Part shown: one piece after another, positions 54,137-63,352 of the stretch
How positions within the stretch are numbered: position 1 is the stretch's first letter
How the letters are laid out: the number at the start of each line of letters is the position of its first letter
Assembly: GCF_012979275.1 (NCBI RefSeq)
Contig: NZ_JABASZ010000040.1
Span: 85,904-149,903, forward strand
Length of the DNA stretch: 64,000 nucleotides
Reading direction: 5' to 3'
DNA from: Pseudopontixanthobacter vadosimaris
GTDB lineage: Bacteria; Pseudomonadota; Alphaproteobacteria; Sphingomonadales; Sphingomonadaceae
Translations under genes and position numbers: made by a program
The notes under the pieces: generated by a model
Told to the model about the DNA's origin: nothing
Databases searched by the model: none
The model's input: only the letters and a program-made list of their open reading frames with translations

Positions 54137-54706
54137 ATGATCGAAACTCTTGAATCCGCACGCCTCGATGCGCTGGAACGGCTTGCCGCAGGTGCCGCCA
54201 ATCGGCGGAGCGCCATGCATGTGCCGGCGGTCGGCACGGCGGATGGCGACATCAGGATCATGGTGCTGCGGCATTTCGATCCTGCCGACTGGTCGATGCG
54301 CTTCCACACGGATTTTCGCAGCCCGAAGGTCGCGGCGCTGGCGGCCAATCCGGCGGTCCACGTGCTGGCCTATGACCCCGAGGCGAAGGTGCAGATCCGG
54401 ATGCGCGGGCAGGGCGAAATCCTGCGCGAGGGCCGCGTTGCCGATGCTGCCTGGGCTTCTGCGGATAATTACGCGCGGCGCTGCTATCTCGCCGACGCGC
54501 CGGGTTCATCGAGCGAGACGCCGACATCGGGGCTGCCGCAATGGGCGGAAGGTCGGAAGCCAACCGACGACCAGCTTGCCGATGCGCGGCAGAACTTCGC
54601 GATTCTGCGGGTGATGCTTGATCGGATCGACTGGTTCATGCTGGCACATGAAGGCCACCGGCGGGCGATCCTGACCAGGGATGGAGCCGGCTGGGTCGCA
54701 CCCTGA
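54137..54706 (+). CDS. pyridoxamine 5'-phosphate oxidase-like FMN-binding protein
   Basis: A 189-residue split-barrel flavoprotein. IMVLRHFDPADWSMRFHTDF and RSPKVAALAANPAVHVLAYD fit the PNPOx-like Pyridox_oxase_2 (Alr4036) family, including the FMN phosphate-binding Arg-Lys region. DWFMLAHEGHRRAILTRDG is the C-terminal family motif. Substrate unknown; not pdxH itself because the PLP-specific C-terminal arginine segment is missing. Confidence 0.8.
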   Translation: MIETLESARLDALERLAAGAANRRSAMHVPAVGTADGDIRIMVLRHFDPADWSMRFHTDFRSPKVAALAANPAVHVLAYDPEAKVQIRMRGQGEILREGRVADAAWASADNYARRCYLADAPGSSSETPTSGLPQWAEGRKPTDDQLADARQNFAILRVMLDRIDWFMLAHEGHRRAILTRDGAGWVAP

Positions 54707-54758
54707 ATTTGCCGTATCGCAAGCGGCTGGCGAATGGTTGCCGCCAGCCGCCAAGGGT

Positions 54759-56435
54759 TCAGCGCGTCAGCTTCTTGTAGGCAAGCCGCGTCGGGCGGTC
54801 TGCCGCATCGCCCAGGCGGCGGCGCTTGTCTTCTTCATAGGCTTCGAAATTGCCTTCGAACCATTCGACGTGGCTGTCCCCTTCGAAGGCCAGGATGTGA
54901 GTCGCCAGCCTGTCGAGAAAGAAGCGGTCATGGCTGATGACCACGGCGCAACCGGCGAAATTCTCCACCGCATCTTCCAGCGCGCGCAGGGTTTCGACGT
55001 CGAGATCGTTGGTCGGTTCGTCCAGCAGCAGGACGTTGCCGCCCTTCTTCAGCATCTTCGCCATATGGACACGGTTGCGCTCGCCGCCGGACAGCTTGCC
55101 GACGCTCTTCTGCTGGTCCTGACCCTTGAAGTTGAAGGCACCGACATAGGCACGCGTCGACATATCGTGACCATTGACCTGCATGTAATCGAGGCCGTCG
55201 GAGATTTCCTCCCAGACATTGTGCTTCGCGGTCAGATCGTCGCGGCTCTGGTCGACATAGCCGAGATGCACCGTCTCGCCGATCTCGATCGAGCCGCTGT
55301 CCGGCTCCTCCTGCCCCGTGATCATCTTGAACAGGGTGGACTTGCCGGCGCCATTCGGCCCGATCACGCCCACGATCCCGCCCGGCGGCAGGATGAAGGA
55401 CAGATCCTCGAACAACAGCTTGTCACCGAAGGACTTGGTCAGGTTCTTCGCTTCGATCACCTTGCCGCCGAGTCGCTCGGGCACCTGGATGACGATCTGC
55501 GCCTTGCCCGGCTTGCGATCCTTCTGCGCATCGACCAGTTCGTCGAATTTCTTGATGCGCGCCTTGGACTTCGTCTGGCGCCCCTTGGAGCCCTGCCGGA
55601 TCCATTGCAATTCGTCGGAAATCGCCTTCTGCCGCCCCGATTCCTCGCGGTCCTCCTGCTCCAGCCGTTTCGCCTTCTTCTCCAGGTAGGTCGAGTAATT
55701 GCCCTCGTAAGGGTAGTATGACCCGCGATCGAGTTCCAGGATCCAGCCGACGACATTGTCGAGGAAGTAGCGGTCATGGGTGATCATCAGCACCGCGCCG
55801 GCATATTCGGCGAGGTGATTTTCCAGCCAGTTCACGCTTTCGGCGTCCAGATGGTTGGTCGGTTCGTCCAGCAGCAGGATCGACGGCTTCTGGATCAGCA
55901 GGCGGGTGAGCGCCACGCGGCGCTTCTCGCCACCTGAAAGATTATCGACACTTGCATCGGAGGGCGGGCAGCGCAAAGCCTCCATCGCGATTTCAAGCTG
56001 GTTGTCCAGCGTCCACCCGTCGACCGCATCGATCTTGGCCTGCAAATCGCCCATTTCTTCCATCAGCGCATCGAAATCGTCGGCATCGGGATCGCCCATC
56101 TGCATCGAGATTTCGTTGAAGCGATCGACCATGTCGGCCGTTTCGCGCGCGCCGTCCCTGACGTTTTCAAGAACCGTCTTGCTCTCGTCCAGATGCGGTT
56201 CCTGCGGCAGATAGCCGACGGTGATGTTCTCACCGGCCCAGGCCTCGCCCTGATATTCGGTATCGATCCCGGCCATGATCTTCATCAGCGTCGACTTGCC
56301 CGCGCCGTTGGGGCCGACGATGCCGATCTTGGCCCCCTGGTAGAATTGCAGGTTGATGTCCTTCAGCACTGGCTTCGGGGCACCGGGAAAGGTTTTCGTC
56401 ATGTTCTTCATGACATAGGCATATTGCGCGGCCAT
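54759..56435 (-). CDS. ettA: energy-dependent translational throttle protein EttA (ABC-F)
   Basis: A 558-residue soluble ABC-F protein with two nucleotide-binding domains and no transmembrane segment. Both Walker A motifs (GPNGAGKST at residues 41-49 and again near 350), both signature motifs (LSGGEKRRV and LSGGERNRV) and Walker B LLLDEPTNHLDAE and LLLDEPTNDLDVE are intact. The EttA arm and a coiled-coil interdomain linker (RQKAISDELQWIRQGSKGRQ) follow. It regulates ribosomal elongation at the E site in response to ATP. Confidence 0.95.
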   Translation of the reverse strand: MAAQYAYVMKNMTKTFPGAPKPVLKDINLQFYQGAKIGIVGPNGAGKSTLMKIMAGIDTEYQGEAWAGENITVGYLPQEPHLDESKTVLENVRDGARETADMVDRFNEISMQMGDPDADDFDALMEEMGDLQAKIDAVDGWTLDNQLEIAMEALRCPPSDASVDNLSGGEKRRVALTRLLIQKPSILLLDEPTNHLDAESVNWLENHLAEYAGAVLMITHDRYFLDNVVGWILELDRGSYYPYEGNYSTYLEKKAKRLEQEDREESGRQKAISDELQWIRQGSKGRQTKSKARIKKFDELVDAQKDRKPGKAQIVIQVPERLGGKVIEAKNLTKSFGDKLLFEDLSFILPPGGIVGVIGPNGAGKSTLFKMITGQEEPDSGSIEIGETVHLGYVDQSRDDLTAKHNVWEEISDGLDYMQVNGHDMSTRAYVGAFNFKGQDQQKSVGKLSGGERNRVHMAKMLKKGGNVLLLDEPTNDLDVETLRALEDAVENFAGCAVVISHDRFFLDRLATHILAFEGDSHVEWFEGNFEAYEEDKRRRLGDAADRPTRLAYKKLTR

Positions 56436-56604
56436 CGGGCGTCCTTCGGATTAGTGTCGTCGCGGGTAAGGGATCGCGCCCGCAGATAGGGTCTGTCGCG
56501 CCCGGGGGCAAGAACGCTTGTGAACGGCGGACATCGCAGAGCCATGTGTGACGTTGGAAATGCGGTGCTGGACAGGTGGCGAGGGCGACGATAGCAGACC
56601 CGCC

Positions 56605-57984
56605 ATGAAAAAATTCGCTTTCGCCCTCGCTGCACTGCCGTTCCTCGTCCCCGCCACCCTTGCTGCCCAGCAGCCCGTTATACCCTCCGCCCCCGCCGCG
56701 GCGCAGGCGCATGCCGCGTTGCAGGGCGACATGAGCGCCTGGGATTTCACCGAAGGCATCACGACCGAGGTCGGGCCGCGTCAGGCCGGCACGCCGGCAG
56801 AGGCGCGCGGCCGCGAATGGGCGATGAACTGGCTGCGGCAGCAGGGCTTCGCCAATGTGGCGAACGAACCCTACATGATGGACACCTGGGTCCGTGGCGA
56901 GGAACGTGCCGCGATCGTCTCGCCCTTTCCGCAGGCCATGCATATTACCGCACTGGGCAACACCAGCGCGACTCCGCCGGGCGGCATCACGGCAGAAATC
57001 GTGCAGTTCCTGAACTATGCCGATCTGGTCGCCGCGCCAACGGGCAGCCTCGCCGGCAAGATCGCCTTCATCAGCCACGACATGATGCCGACGCAGGATG
57101 GTTCCGGCTATGGCTTTGCCGGCCCGGCGCGCTGGACCGGGCCGGGGCTTGCGGCCAGCAAGGGCGCGGTCGCCACAATCATCCGCTCCGTGGGCACTGA
57201 CGATCACCGCAATCCGCATACCGGCGGCACCAGCTTCCCGGCAGGAGTCGCGCCGACTCCGGCTGGCGCCTTGTCCAATCCCGATGCCGACAATCTGGAG
57301 CGCATGTTTCAGCGGGCTACCGGCCCGATCACGATGAACCTGGTGCTCACGCCGCGCAGCCTCGGCCAGACAGAAAGCGGCAATGTCGTCGCCGAAATCA
57401 CCGGGCGCAACCCCGCGCTTCCGCCGGTGCTCGTCGCTTGCCATCTCGACAGCTGGGATCTCGGCACCGGGGCCATGGACGATGCGTCGGGCTGCGGCAT
57501 CGTCGCCGCCGCCGCGAAACACGTCGCTGCCGCCGGGCAGCCGCTCCGCACTATCCGCGTGCTGTTCGCAGGGGCCGAGGAAACCGGCCTGTGGGGCAGC
57601 AAGGCCTATGCCGCCGCCCATGCCGACGAACCGATCGCCGTGGGGCTGGAAAGCGATTTCGGCGCGGACCGCATCTGGCAGTTCCAGTCGAATTTCACCG
57701 AAAGCAATCCCGACCTGTATCGCCGCATTGCCGAAGCCGTGGCCCCGTTCGGCGTCGCGCCAAGCGCCATCGTCGCGACCGGCGGGGCGGACATCGATAT
57801 CGCCCGCGAACAGAATACCGCGATCGTCGACCTGCAGCAGGACGGCACGCGCTATTTCGACCTTCACCACACGCCGGACGATACGCTGGACAAGATCGAC
57901 ATCGCCCAGCTGCGTCAGAATGTGGCCGTATGGACGCAAGTGGTTGGAATTTTGGCGAACGAGCGGGAGCCGATTGCCCGCTGA
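56605..57984 (+). CDS. M28 family metallopeptidase, exported
   Basis: ATG 56605 (MKKFAFALAALPFLVPATLA) gives 459 residues with a signal peptide. The M28 dizinc motifs are VACHLDSWDLGTGAMDDASG, with His-x-Asp, then LFAGAEETGLWGSKAY (Glu pair) and the later VGLESDFGAD, all present. A PA-type domain (KIAFISHDMMPT) may be inserted. It is an aminopeptidase/glutamate carboxypeptidase-like enzyme acting in the periplasm. Divergent from ettA. Confidence 0.9.
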   Translation: MKKFAFALAALPFLVPATLAAQQPVIPSAPAAAQAHAALQGDMSAWDFTEGITTEVGPRQAGTPAEARGREWAMNWLRQQGFANVANEPYMMDTWVRGEERAAIVSPFPQAMHITALGNTSATPPGGITAEIVQFLNYADLVAAPTGSLAGKIAFISHDMMPTQDGSGYGFAGPARWTGPGLAASKGAVATIIRSVGTDDHRNPHTGGTSFPAGVAPTPAGALSNPDADNLERMFQRATGPITMNLVLTPRSLGQTESGNVVAEITGRNPALPPVLVACHLDSWDLGTGAMDDASGCGIVAAAAKHVAAAGQPLRTIRVLFAGAEETGLWGSKAYAAAHADEPIAVGLESDFGADRIWQFQSNFTESNPDLYRRIAEAVAPFGVAPSAIVATGGADIDIAREQNTAIVDLQQDGTRYFDLHHTPDDTLDKIDIAQLRQNVAVWTQVVGILANEREPIAR

Positions 57985-58043
57985 GCCTGCGGAACGGCCG
58001 AAACGAAAGGGGAACCGTGGCGGAATCGCGGCGTTAGGGGATT

Positions 58044-59063
58044 ATGAAAATATCACTCCTGCCGCTGGCCGCTCTCGCCCTTCCTGCAACCGCTCTCGCC
58101 ATTCCCCTGACTGCGCTCGCCCAGGCGTCCTCCGGGTCGGAGCAAACCAGTTCTGCCGATCGTGCGCGCAGCAATTCGCTCAGCGTTACCCTGCCTGACG
58201 GTATCACGGCGAGCATGCTTGGCAAGCGCGACGCCCAGATGATCGCGGTGCAGACCATGCTGGACCGGAGCCGTCATTCTCCGGGCGTGGTCGATGGTTA
58301 CGGCGGCGGGAACACGCGCCGGGCGATCGACGCCTATCGCCGTGCGAATGGCCTCGGTTCCGGCGGCAATGTCGATGGCGATTTGCTGCGCTCGCTGCTC
58401 GACACGCAGGGAGGCGACGTGTTCCAGACCTACACGATCAGTTCCGAAGACGTGAACCGCAGCTGGACCGATGTTCCGGCAGATTTCGAAGCCAAGGCCG
58501 AACTGGACAGTCTGGGGTATGAATCCGCGCAGGAAATGCTTGCGGAACGCTTCCACATGGATGCTGACTTCCTCGCTGCGCTGAATCCGGGCGTCGATTT
58601 TTCGCGTGCCGGGCAGACGATCAACGTGATCGCCAAGGGTGACGAAACGCTGAACGCCGATGTCGCGCGGATCGAGATTCGCAAGGGTCAGAATTCCGTG
58701 GTCGCGATGGATGCATCGGGCAAGATCGTCGCCAGCTATCCCGCAACGATCGGCAGCGGCGAATTCCCCAGCCCCAGCGGCAGCATGACCGTCGTAGCCG
58801 TCGCGCCTGCTCCGAAGTATTACTTCAGCCCCGAAGGGCGCGAGTGGGGTCCCGACCGTAATCTGACGATTGCCGCCGGTCCCAATAATCCGGTCGGCGG
58901 CACATGGATCGACCTCAGCAAGGAAGGGTATGGCATCCACGGCAGCCCCGATCCCAAGATGGTCGGCAAGCGTAACAGTCATGGCTGCGTCCGCTTGACG
59001 AACTGGGATGCCGAAGAACTCTCCAAGGCCGTGTCGCAGGGCGTGACGGTAGTTTTCACCTGA
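58044..59063 (+). CDS. L,D-transpeptidase (YkuD/ErfK family)
   Basis: A 339-residue exported enzyme (signal peptide LPLAALALPATALAIPLTALA). A peptidoglycan-binding-1-like segment (VVDGYGGGNTRRAIDAYRRA) and a LysM-like part (FHMDADFLAALNPGVDFSRA) precede the catalytic YkuD domain, with GIHGSPDPKMVGKRNSHGCV giving the HGx and SHGCVRLTNWDAEEL Cys. It crosslinks peptidoglycan by 3-3 bonds or attaches Lpp. 59 bp after the M28 gene. Confidence 0.92.
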   Translation: MKISLLPLAALALPATALAIPLTALAQASSGSEQTSSADRARSNSLSVTLPDGITASMLGKRDAQMIAVQTMLDRSRHSPGVVDGYGGGNTRRAIDAYRRANGLGSGGNVDGDLLRSLLDTQGGDVFQTYTISSEDVNRSWTDVPADFEAKAELDSLGYESAQEMLAERFHMDADFLAALNPGVDFSRAGQTINVIAKGDETLNADVARIEIRKGQNSVVAMDASGKIVASYPATIGSGEFPSPSGSMTVVAVAPAPKYYFSPEGREWGPDRNLTIAAGPNNPVGGTWIDLSKEGYGIHGSPDPKMVGKRNSHGCVRLTNWDAEELSKAVSQGVTVVFT

Positions 59064-59129
59064 ACATCCGCAGCGCAATGCGGTGAATGCAGCGGCGTTT
59101 CCACTTGCATCCGGCGAAAGGATCAGAAG

Positions 59130-59155
59130 AAAGGGCGTATGATCCGCCCTTTTTT
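59130..59155 (+). terminator. rho-independent terminator after the L,D-transpeptidase gene
   Basis: AAAGGGCG (59130-59137) pairs with CGCCCTTT (59145-59152), a perfect 8-bp stem around a seven-base loop, and the strand continues into a T6 run to 59155. Placed 67 bp past the stop, this closes the transpeptidase transcription unit. Confidence 0.85.
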
Positions 59156-59690
59156 GCAAGCTCGATCCCATTGTTGGACCATGCGACCGGCCGGCATGAC
59201 GAAGGCCGCCGGCCCGGTCGATCTCAGCCCACAATTTCTGGCTTCGAACGGTGTCATCGGATACCGCACTCGCGAGTCCTTACATCCGGATCCACTGTAA
59301 CCGGTCGGTCCGCCACAAATGGTTCGTCAGTTTCGGCCCGATGGTACCGCCGCTTTTTGCTACGATCACGCCGCCGGAGATTCCTGCGCCGTCATCGCGT
59401 GAGCGGGCCGACTGCCAGACGATGCAGAGGTGCTGCTGCGACTTGTCGATGGTTCGACCGCAACGCTGGCGCTGGGCGCGCAGGGAAGATCCAGGGCCAT
59501 GGCAAGAGTGATGCTGACGGCCCAGCGGCATATGCGCTTCGTCATCATGGTTTCATCCTGGCGCTGTCGCGCTGCTGACTGGCTGCGCAGACATGACGTT
59601 TGCAGGTGACCTTTCGCCGAAAGCACCGAGCAAAATTGGCCTGCTCGCAATGGTGATCGATGCGAGTGCCCGCCCCTGCCGCCTCTATGG
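59156..59690. other. 535 bp without a supported gene
   Basis: Short overlapping ORFs on both strands show no homology. A minus-strand frame beginning with MMTKRICRWAVSITLAMALD at about 59548 looks like a signal peptide but stops early, and a neighbouring minus frame continues in the style of a coding region (KSQQHLCIVWQSA to 59280), hinting at a frameshifted remnant. Confidence 0.4.
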
Positions 59691-60195
59691 TTGCAGCGGC
59701 CGAAGCATCCGCAGTCATGCATGCTGATCAATGCTTTGCTGCTTCAGGCGGGCCGGTTGCTGGTGCTGGATCCCGACGGCACGGTGCAGGGCGGAGGCCG
59801 ATTGCGCCAGGTCGTGAAATTGCCGCAGGAACCGTCATCAGAAACCGCCATCGCATGGGCCGTCGCTGCGGCCTATCGCCGGATCAGGAGGCGGGTTGGG
59901 TTGGGCGGCGGCGATGCCAACTGTTCGCTGCCATCGGATTGTGGTGCGGAGCGTTGAACCTGCCGCTCGTCCGGCTGGCCGCTTGCCTGCTGGGCCTGGG
60001 CGATGCAGCGGTGCGGACGTTGCGCGGCGACGACGCGGCCACGATGCGCATACCTCTCGGCACGCATTTGCGCCTTGCTGCGGCCGGTTTGCTGCCCATT
60101 CAGAGCACTTTCAGCGGCGCGATCTGGACCGGCGGGGCCGCTCGATCCTGCTGCTGGCTTCCTGCAGCGTGCTTTTTTCCGCCCTGCACGATTAG
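59691..60195 (+). pseudogene. probable frameshifted remnant of an unidentified gene
   Basis: Three consecutive frames carry plausible coding text: MLINALLLQAGRLLVLDPDG in frame of 59691, then LNLPLVRLAACLLGLGDAAV in the next frame, then DLDRRGRSILLLASCSVLFS to a stop at 60195. The two shifts are both compatible with one-base deletions. No homology is recognised; it looks like a small membrane or helical protein decaying next to tRNA-Pro. Sequencing errors could mimic this. Confidence 0.35.
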
Positions 60196-60236
60196 GGGTT
60201 CAGTCCGCAGGTGGAAACGGCTAGGCGACGAGCCGT

Positions 60237-60315
<79 letters not shown>

Positions 60316-60367
60316 CTTCACGTAAATGACTGTTCTGAAACGGCTTTCACTGGCCGGTTCAGATCGC

Positions 60368-60410
60368 CTAGCCAACGACGTGGGCAATTAGCTAGCCATT
60401 TCCTAGCCAA
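60368..60410 (+). repeat. three CTAGCCA direct repeats between tRNA-Pro and integrase
   Basis: CTAGCCA occurs at 60368-60374, 60392-60398 and 60403-60409, the first and third extending to CTAGCCAA, in 43 bp of otherwise ordinary DNA. Starts are 24 and 11 bases apart. Repeats in this position are candidates for integrase arm-type or excisionase-binding sites. Confidence 0.5.
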
Positions 60411-60458
60411 CCCCGTTCAGGAAAGGCGCCCCTGCCGGTCTCCGACAAGGAGCCGACA

Positions 60459-62405
60459 ATGGCATCGATACCCCACACCTATATTCAGTCCGGCCGCTAC
60501 TACTTTCGCCGCCGGGCACGGTTAACCGAATCCCTACACGCGCACGTTACAATGGCGCTGGGTACGCGCGAACCCGCGCTTGCCCGCCACCGTGCAGCCG
60601 GTCTGTCGGTGCGCTTCACCGAATTGGCCGGGAGGGTCGCAATGTTCATCGAGCGGGGCGACCGCCTGACACAGGCGATGATCGATGAGATCTTCGACGC
60701 CGAGCTGCGAACGTGTCTCGACGATCTCCTGCTTGGTTTTCATGCCACCGACGACCCGCAATCGGTCGCCGGTTCCTACCGGACCGCAGCGGCAGCCTTT
60801 CGGCTGGCACAGCGACCGGTGGCTGCGCGCGAAATCGGTGAACAAGAGCGTCGGCGACTGCTTTCGCAAGGGTTCAACGAAAATAGCATCGAGGGTGTTG
60901 CGGCCGATCTCGACCGCTATGCCCACCCGGACCATGTGGCGACTGCGCTGATCGAAGAATGGATTGCTGCGTTTGGTATGCTTCCCAGCCGGGCGAGCTA
61001 CGGCGCTATCGCCGCCGTCATAACCCGCGCTCACGGGCGCGCGCACGAACTGGCCTCTCGCTATCTCGATTCCGAGATCCAAGATGCCATCGATCCCGGC
61101 GCCGCCTTGGCGCGGCGGGCCCGAGACGAGAGCTTCCGTCCAGCGGGACTGGCGGGAGCTTTGCCGACCGCAATTTCCGTTCAATCCGCCGCTGCACCGG
61201 CCAGCACCACCGTTCCCGCCGCCGTCACCACGTCGGACCCTGTATCCGCGACTCCAGCAAATAGTCGCTTCCTCGTTCACAGCACACGGCGGTTCAGCGA
61301 AGTGATCGAAGAGGTCGCCGCCGCGATGAAGGCCGAGAAACGCTGGACCGGGGACATCAGCCAGCAGATGCGGGTGATGCGCAGCTTTTCCTGGATCACC
61401 GGCGACAAGGCCTTGGGCGACTCCACCCATCTCGACGTGGGCGAGTTCAAGAAGGCGCTGCAACTGCTTCCCAAGGGTTTCCAGTGGAAAGAGCACTTCG
61501 ACCAACCCTACGAAAAGGTGGCCAAGAGGATTAACGCCGAAAAGGTCGCTTACGAGCGCGCGACGGACAAGTCGAAAGTGAAGCCTTTCGTCCCTCGCCA
61601 GCCGGTCACGATCAACCGCGACCTGTCCTATATGTCGACCGTTGCCGGATACCTTGCACAGAACGAGTGGGCACCGATTATCCCTAATAACGAGGTGCTT
61701 AAGTTCACTCGCGCGCTCATCCGCAATGCAAAGCCGAAGGGTACAACCCCGATCAGGCCGCCGTGGAAAGTCAGTCAGCTGCGTGATTTGTTCACCGCAC
61801 CCGTGTGGACCGGGGGTCGTGGGCACCTCCAGCGCCTGCACCCGGCTCCTCCTGAAGATGTCTATCAGGACGCAGGCTACTGGTTGCCGCTGTTGCTGTA
61901 TTACTCCCACGCTGCCCTAAACGAGATCGCCGGACTGAAGCTCGACGAGGTCAGCCTGGACACGCCCGTCCCGTTCGTCACCGTTCAGAACAACAACTTG
62001 CGTGGGACCGACGACGAATTGCTCGGTGAGAAACGGGCCGCGCGAGGCCGCGATATCCCGCTGCACAGGGAGATCATGCGGCTGGGGTTTCGCCCATATG
62101 TCGAAGCCATGCGCGAAGAAGGCCATGCCGCCCTTTTCCCCGAATTATGGATCAACACGCGCAAGAACGGCGGTGCGCACTTCCGCGAGAGGGCGTGGAT
62201 GCCGCTCATGACGTGGGCCGAGCAGCGGATGACCTTGCCAAAGGGGTTGAACGGAAAAGGAGTGGACCTCCATAGCATCCGCAAGACCGGCAGCGGGTTC
62301 TACGCCGTCGAAAACGTGCCGGACACCGTGCGCGCCGATATCATGGGTCACGCACGCGCGGACGGGGACGAACGGCCTGCACTACAGCTTTCGCGAGCTG
62401 AGTGA
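60459..62405 (+). CDS. large tyrosine-type site-specific integrase, frameshifted C-terminus
   Basis: ATG 60459 follows a good RBS (AAGGAG, 6 bases away) and encodes 648 residues. The N-terminus (IPHTYIQSGRYYFRRRARL) is the DUF6538-like arm domain of large integrases; residues 280-390 resemble a core-binding domain; the catalytic domain holds LLYYSHAALNEIAGLKLDEV (box I, where the expected Arg is Ala) and DLHSIRKTGSGFY (HxxR box II). After RADIMGHARADG the frame is derailed: a GGGG run at 62364-62367 appears to have one G too many. Dropping one G restores TNGLHYSFRELSEDQY with the presumed Tyr nucleophile and a continuation to 62553 (697 residues). Probably inactive, or a sequencing error. Confidence 0.88.
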   Translation: MASIPHTYIQSGRYYFRRRARLTESLHAHVTMALGTREPALARHRAAGLSVRFTELAGRVAMFIERGDRLTQAMIDEIFDAELRTCLDDLLLGFHATDDPQSVAGSYRTAAAAFRLAQRPVAAREIGEQERRRLLSQGFNENSIEGVAADLDRYAHPDHVATALIEEWIAAFGMLPSRASYGAIAAVITRAHGRAHELASRYLDSEIQDAIDPGAALARRARDESFRPAGLAGALPTAISVQSAAAPASTTVPAAVTTSDPVSATPANSRFLVHSTRRFSEVIEEVAAAMKAEKRWTGDISQQMRVMRSFSWITGDKALGDSTHLDVGEFKKALQLLPKGFQWKEHFDQPYEKVAKRINAEKVAYERATDKSKVKPFVPRQPVTINRDLSYMSTVAGYLAQNEWAPIIPNNEVLKFTRALIRNAKPKGTTPIRPPWKVSQLRDLFTAPVWTGGRGHLQRLHPAPPEDVYQDAGYWLPLLLYYSHAALNEIAGLKLDEVSLDTPVPFVTVQNNNLRGTDDELLGEKRAARGRDIPLHREIMRLGFRPYVEAMREEGHAALFPELWINTRKNGGAHFRERAWMPLMTWAEQRMTLPKGLNGKGVDLHSIRKTGSGFYAVENVPDTVRADIMGHARADGDERPALQLSRAE

Positions 62406-62553
62406 GGACCAATACGTTGCACTTGGAGAAGCCCGCGATCTAATGGAGAGCCGCATCACGGTTATCACCAACCACCTCGAACCCCAGGCACTGAGAATCC
62501 TGCCATTGCCGCATCGTAGCCGCTTCGGTGCACCCCCGAAGAAGCGGGACTGA
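62366..62553 (+). pseudogene. out-of-frame C-terminal end of the integrase
   Basis: In the +1 frame relative to the 60459 ORF, codons from 62368 encode TNGLHYSFRELSEDQYVALG and continue through SRFGAPPKKRD to TGA at 62551-62553. The likely nucleophile codon TAC is at 62383-62385. It is the natural integrase C-terminus split off by the frameshift. Confidence 0.75.
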
Positions 62554-62602
62554 AATAAACGACGAAAAAGGGGTGGCCGTCCTGCCACGAACACCCCCGA
62601 AT

Positions 62603-63352
62603 TCACGCTGCGATCGCTAGTTGGTCTGCCACCTCCCGCTCCAGCTGACTTTGGAAACGGGCCAAGACCGCCCCAAGCCGATGTTCGGGTCGCCTTCTCC
62701 GGAATGCGGCGATGTGCGCAATCGCTGCCGTCGCATACCGGATACCGGGCGTTCCCTGTGTACACAACCACGCGGACCAGACGAGAGCGACGAGCAGCGC
62801 GTCGGCTTCCACGTGCTCGCGCAGCTGCTGCCACTCGGCCGCGGTGGATGGCACCGGCACATCGGCTTTCGATGACACCAGCTCGACCGGAATGCCGAGC
62901 CGGATCGCCAATTGGGAAAGGTGAATCCACGATTTCCCTCTGCCCTTCAGCAGCAAGCCGAGGTCCGTATGACGTTTGTCCCAGCGACCCGCGAAATCGA
63001 GAAGCTGGTACGGTAGACGGACACCTGCGGTCATCGCGGCAAGGTTTAGCAGTGGGACATCGGTTCCCAGGCTTCCGTATCCAACCAACGCATGCCGGTC
63101 GCGCATTCGTAGGAAGTGGCAGAATTGCTCAAGCATCGCCCCTTCGCCACCCCAGTCGGTCTGCACCCAAGACGCATGATCTTCGATCGAGAAAGTGCCG
63201 AGCTCGTCGAAGCTGAAGGAATAAGCAGTCAACGCGACCACTTCCTTCACCGCCATCGCCCGACGGTCCGACTTTTTGTCGAAAGTCCGGTGAGCGCGAT
63301 ACCAGTCATTCCGCCACGCGTACTCGGCGTCAAATGCGACATACTTGCCCAT
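62603..63352 (-). CDS. putative DEDD-type 3'-5' exonuclease-like protein
   Basis: ATG 63352 (MGKYVAFDAEYAWRNDWY) gives 249 residues; a longer frame to 63412 adds no homology. The pattern of a DEDD nuclease is visible by eye: D8-x-E10 in AFDAEYA (motif I), Asp98 in LVGYGSLGTDVPLL (motif II), Asp130 (KRHTDLGLLL), and His180-x3-Asp184 in REHVEADALLVALVW (motif III). PF10108-like PolB exonuclease is the closest idea; family not confirmed. Encoded in the island, its start overlaps the upstream gene's stop (TGATG), so the two are one cassette. No signal peptide or membrane segment. Confidence 0.5.
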   Translation of the reverse strand: MGKYVAFDAEYAWRNDWYRAHRTFDKKSDRRAMAVKEVVALTAYSFSFDELGTFSIEDHASWVQTDWGGEGAMLEQFCHFLRMRDRHALVGYGSLGTDVPLLNLAAMTAGVRLPYQLLDFAGRWDKRHTDLGLLLKGRGKSWIHLSQLAIRLGIPVELVSSKADVPVPSTAAEWQQLREHVEADALLVALVWSAWLCTQGTPGIRYATAAIAHIAAFRRRRPEHRLGAVLARFQSQLEREVADQLAIAA

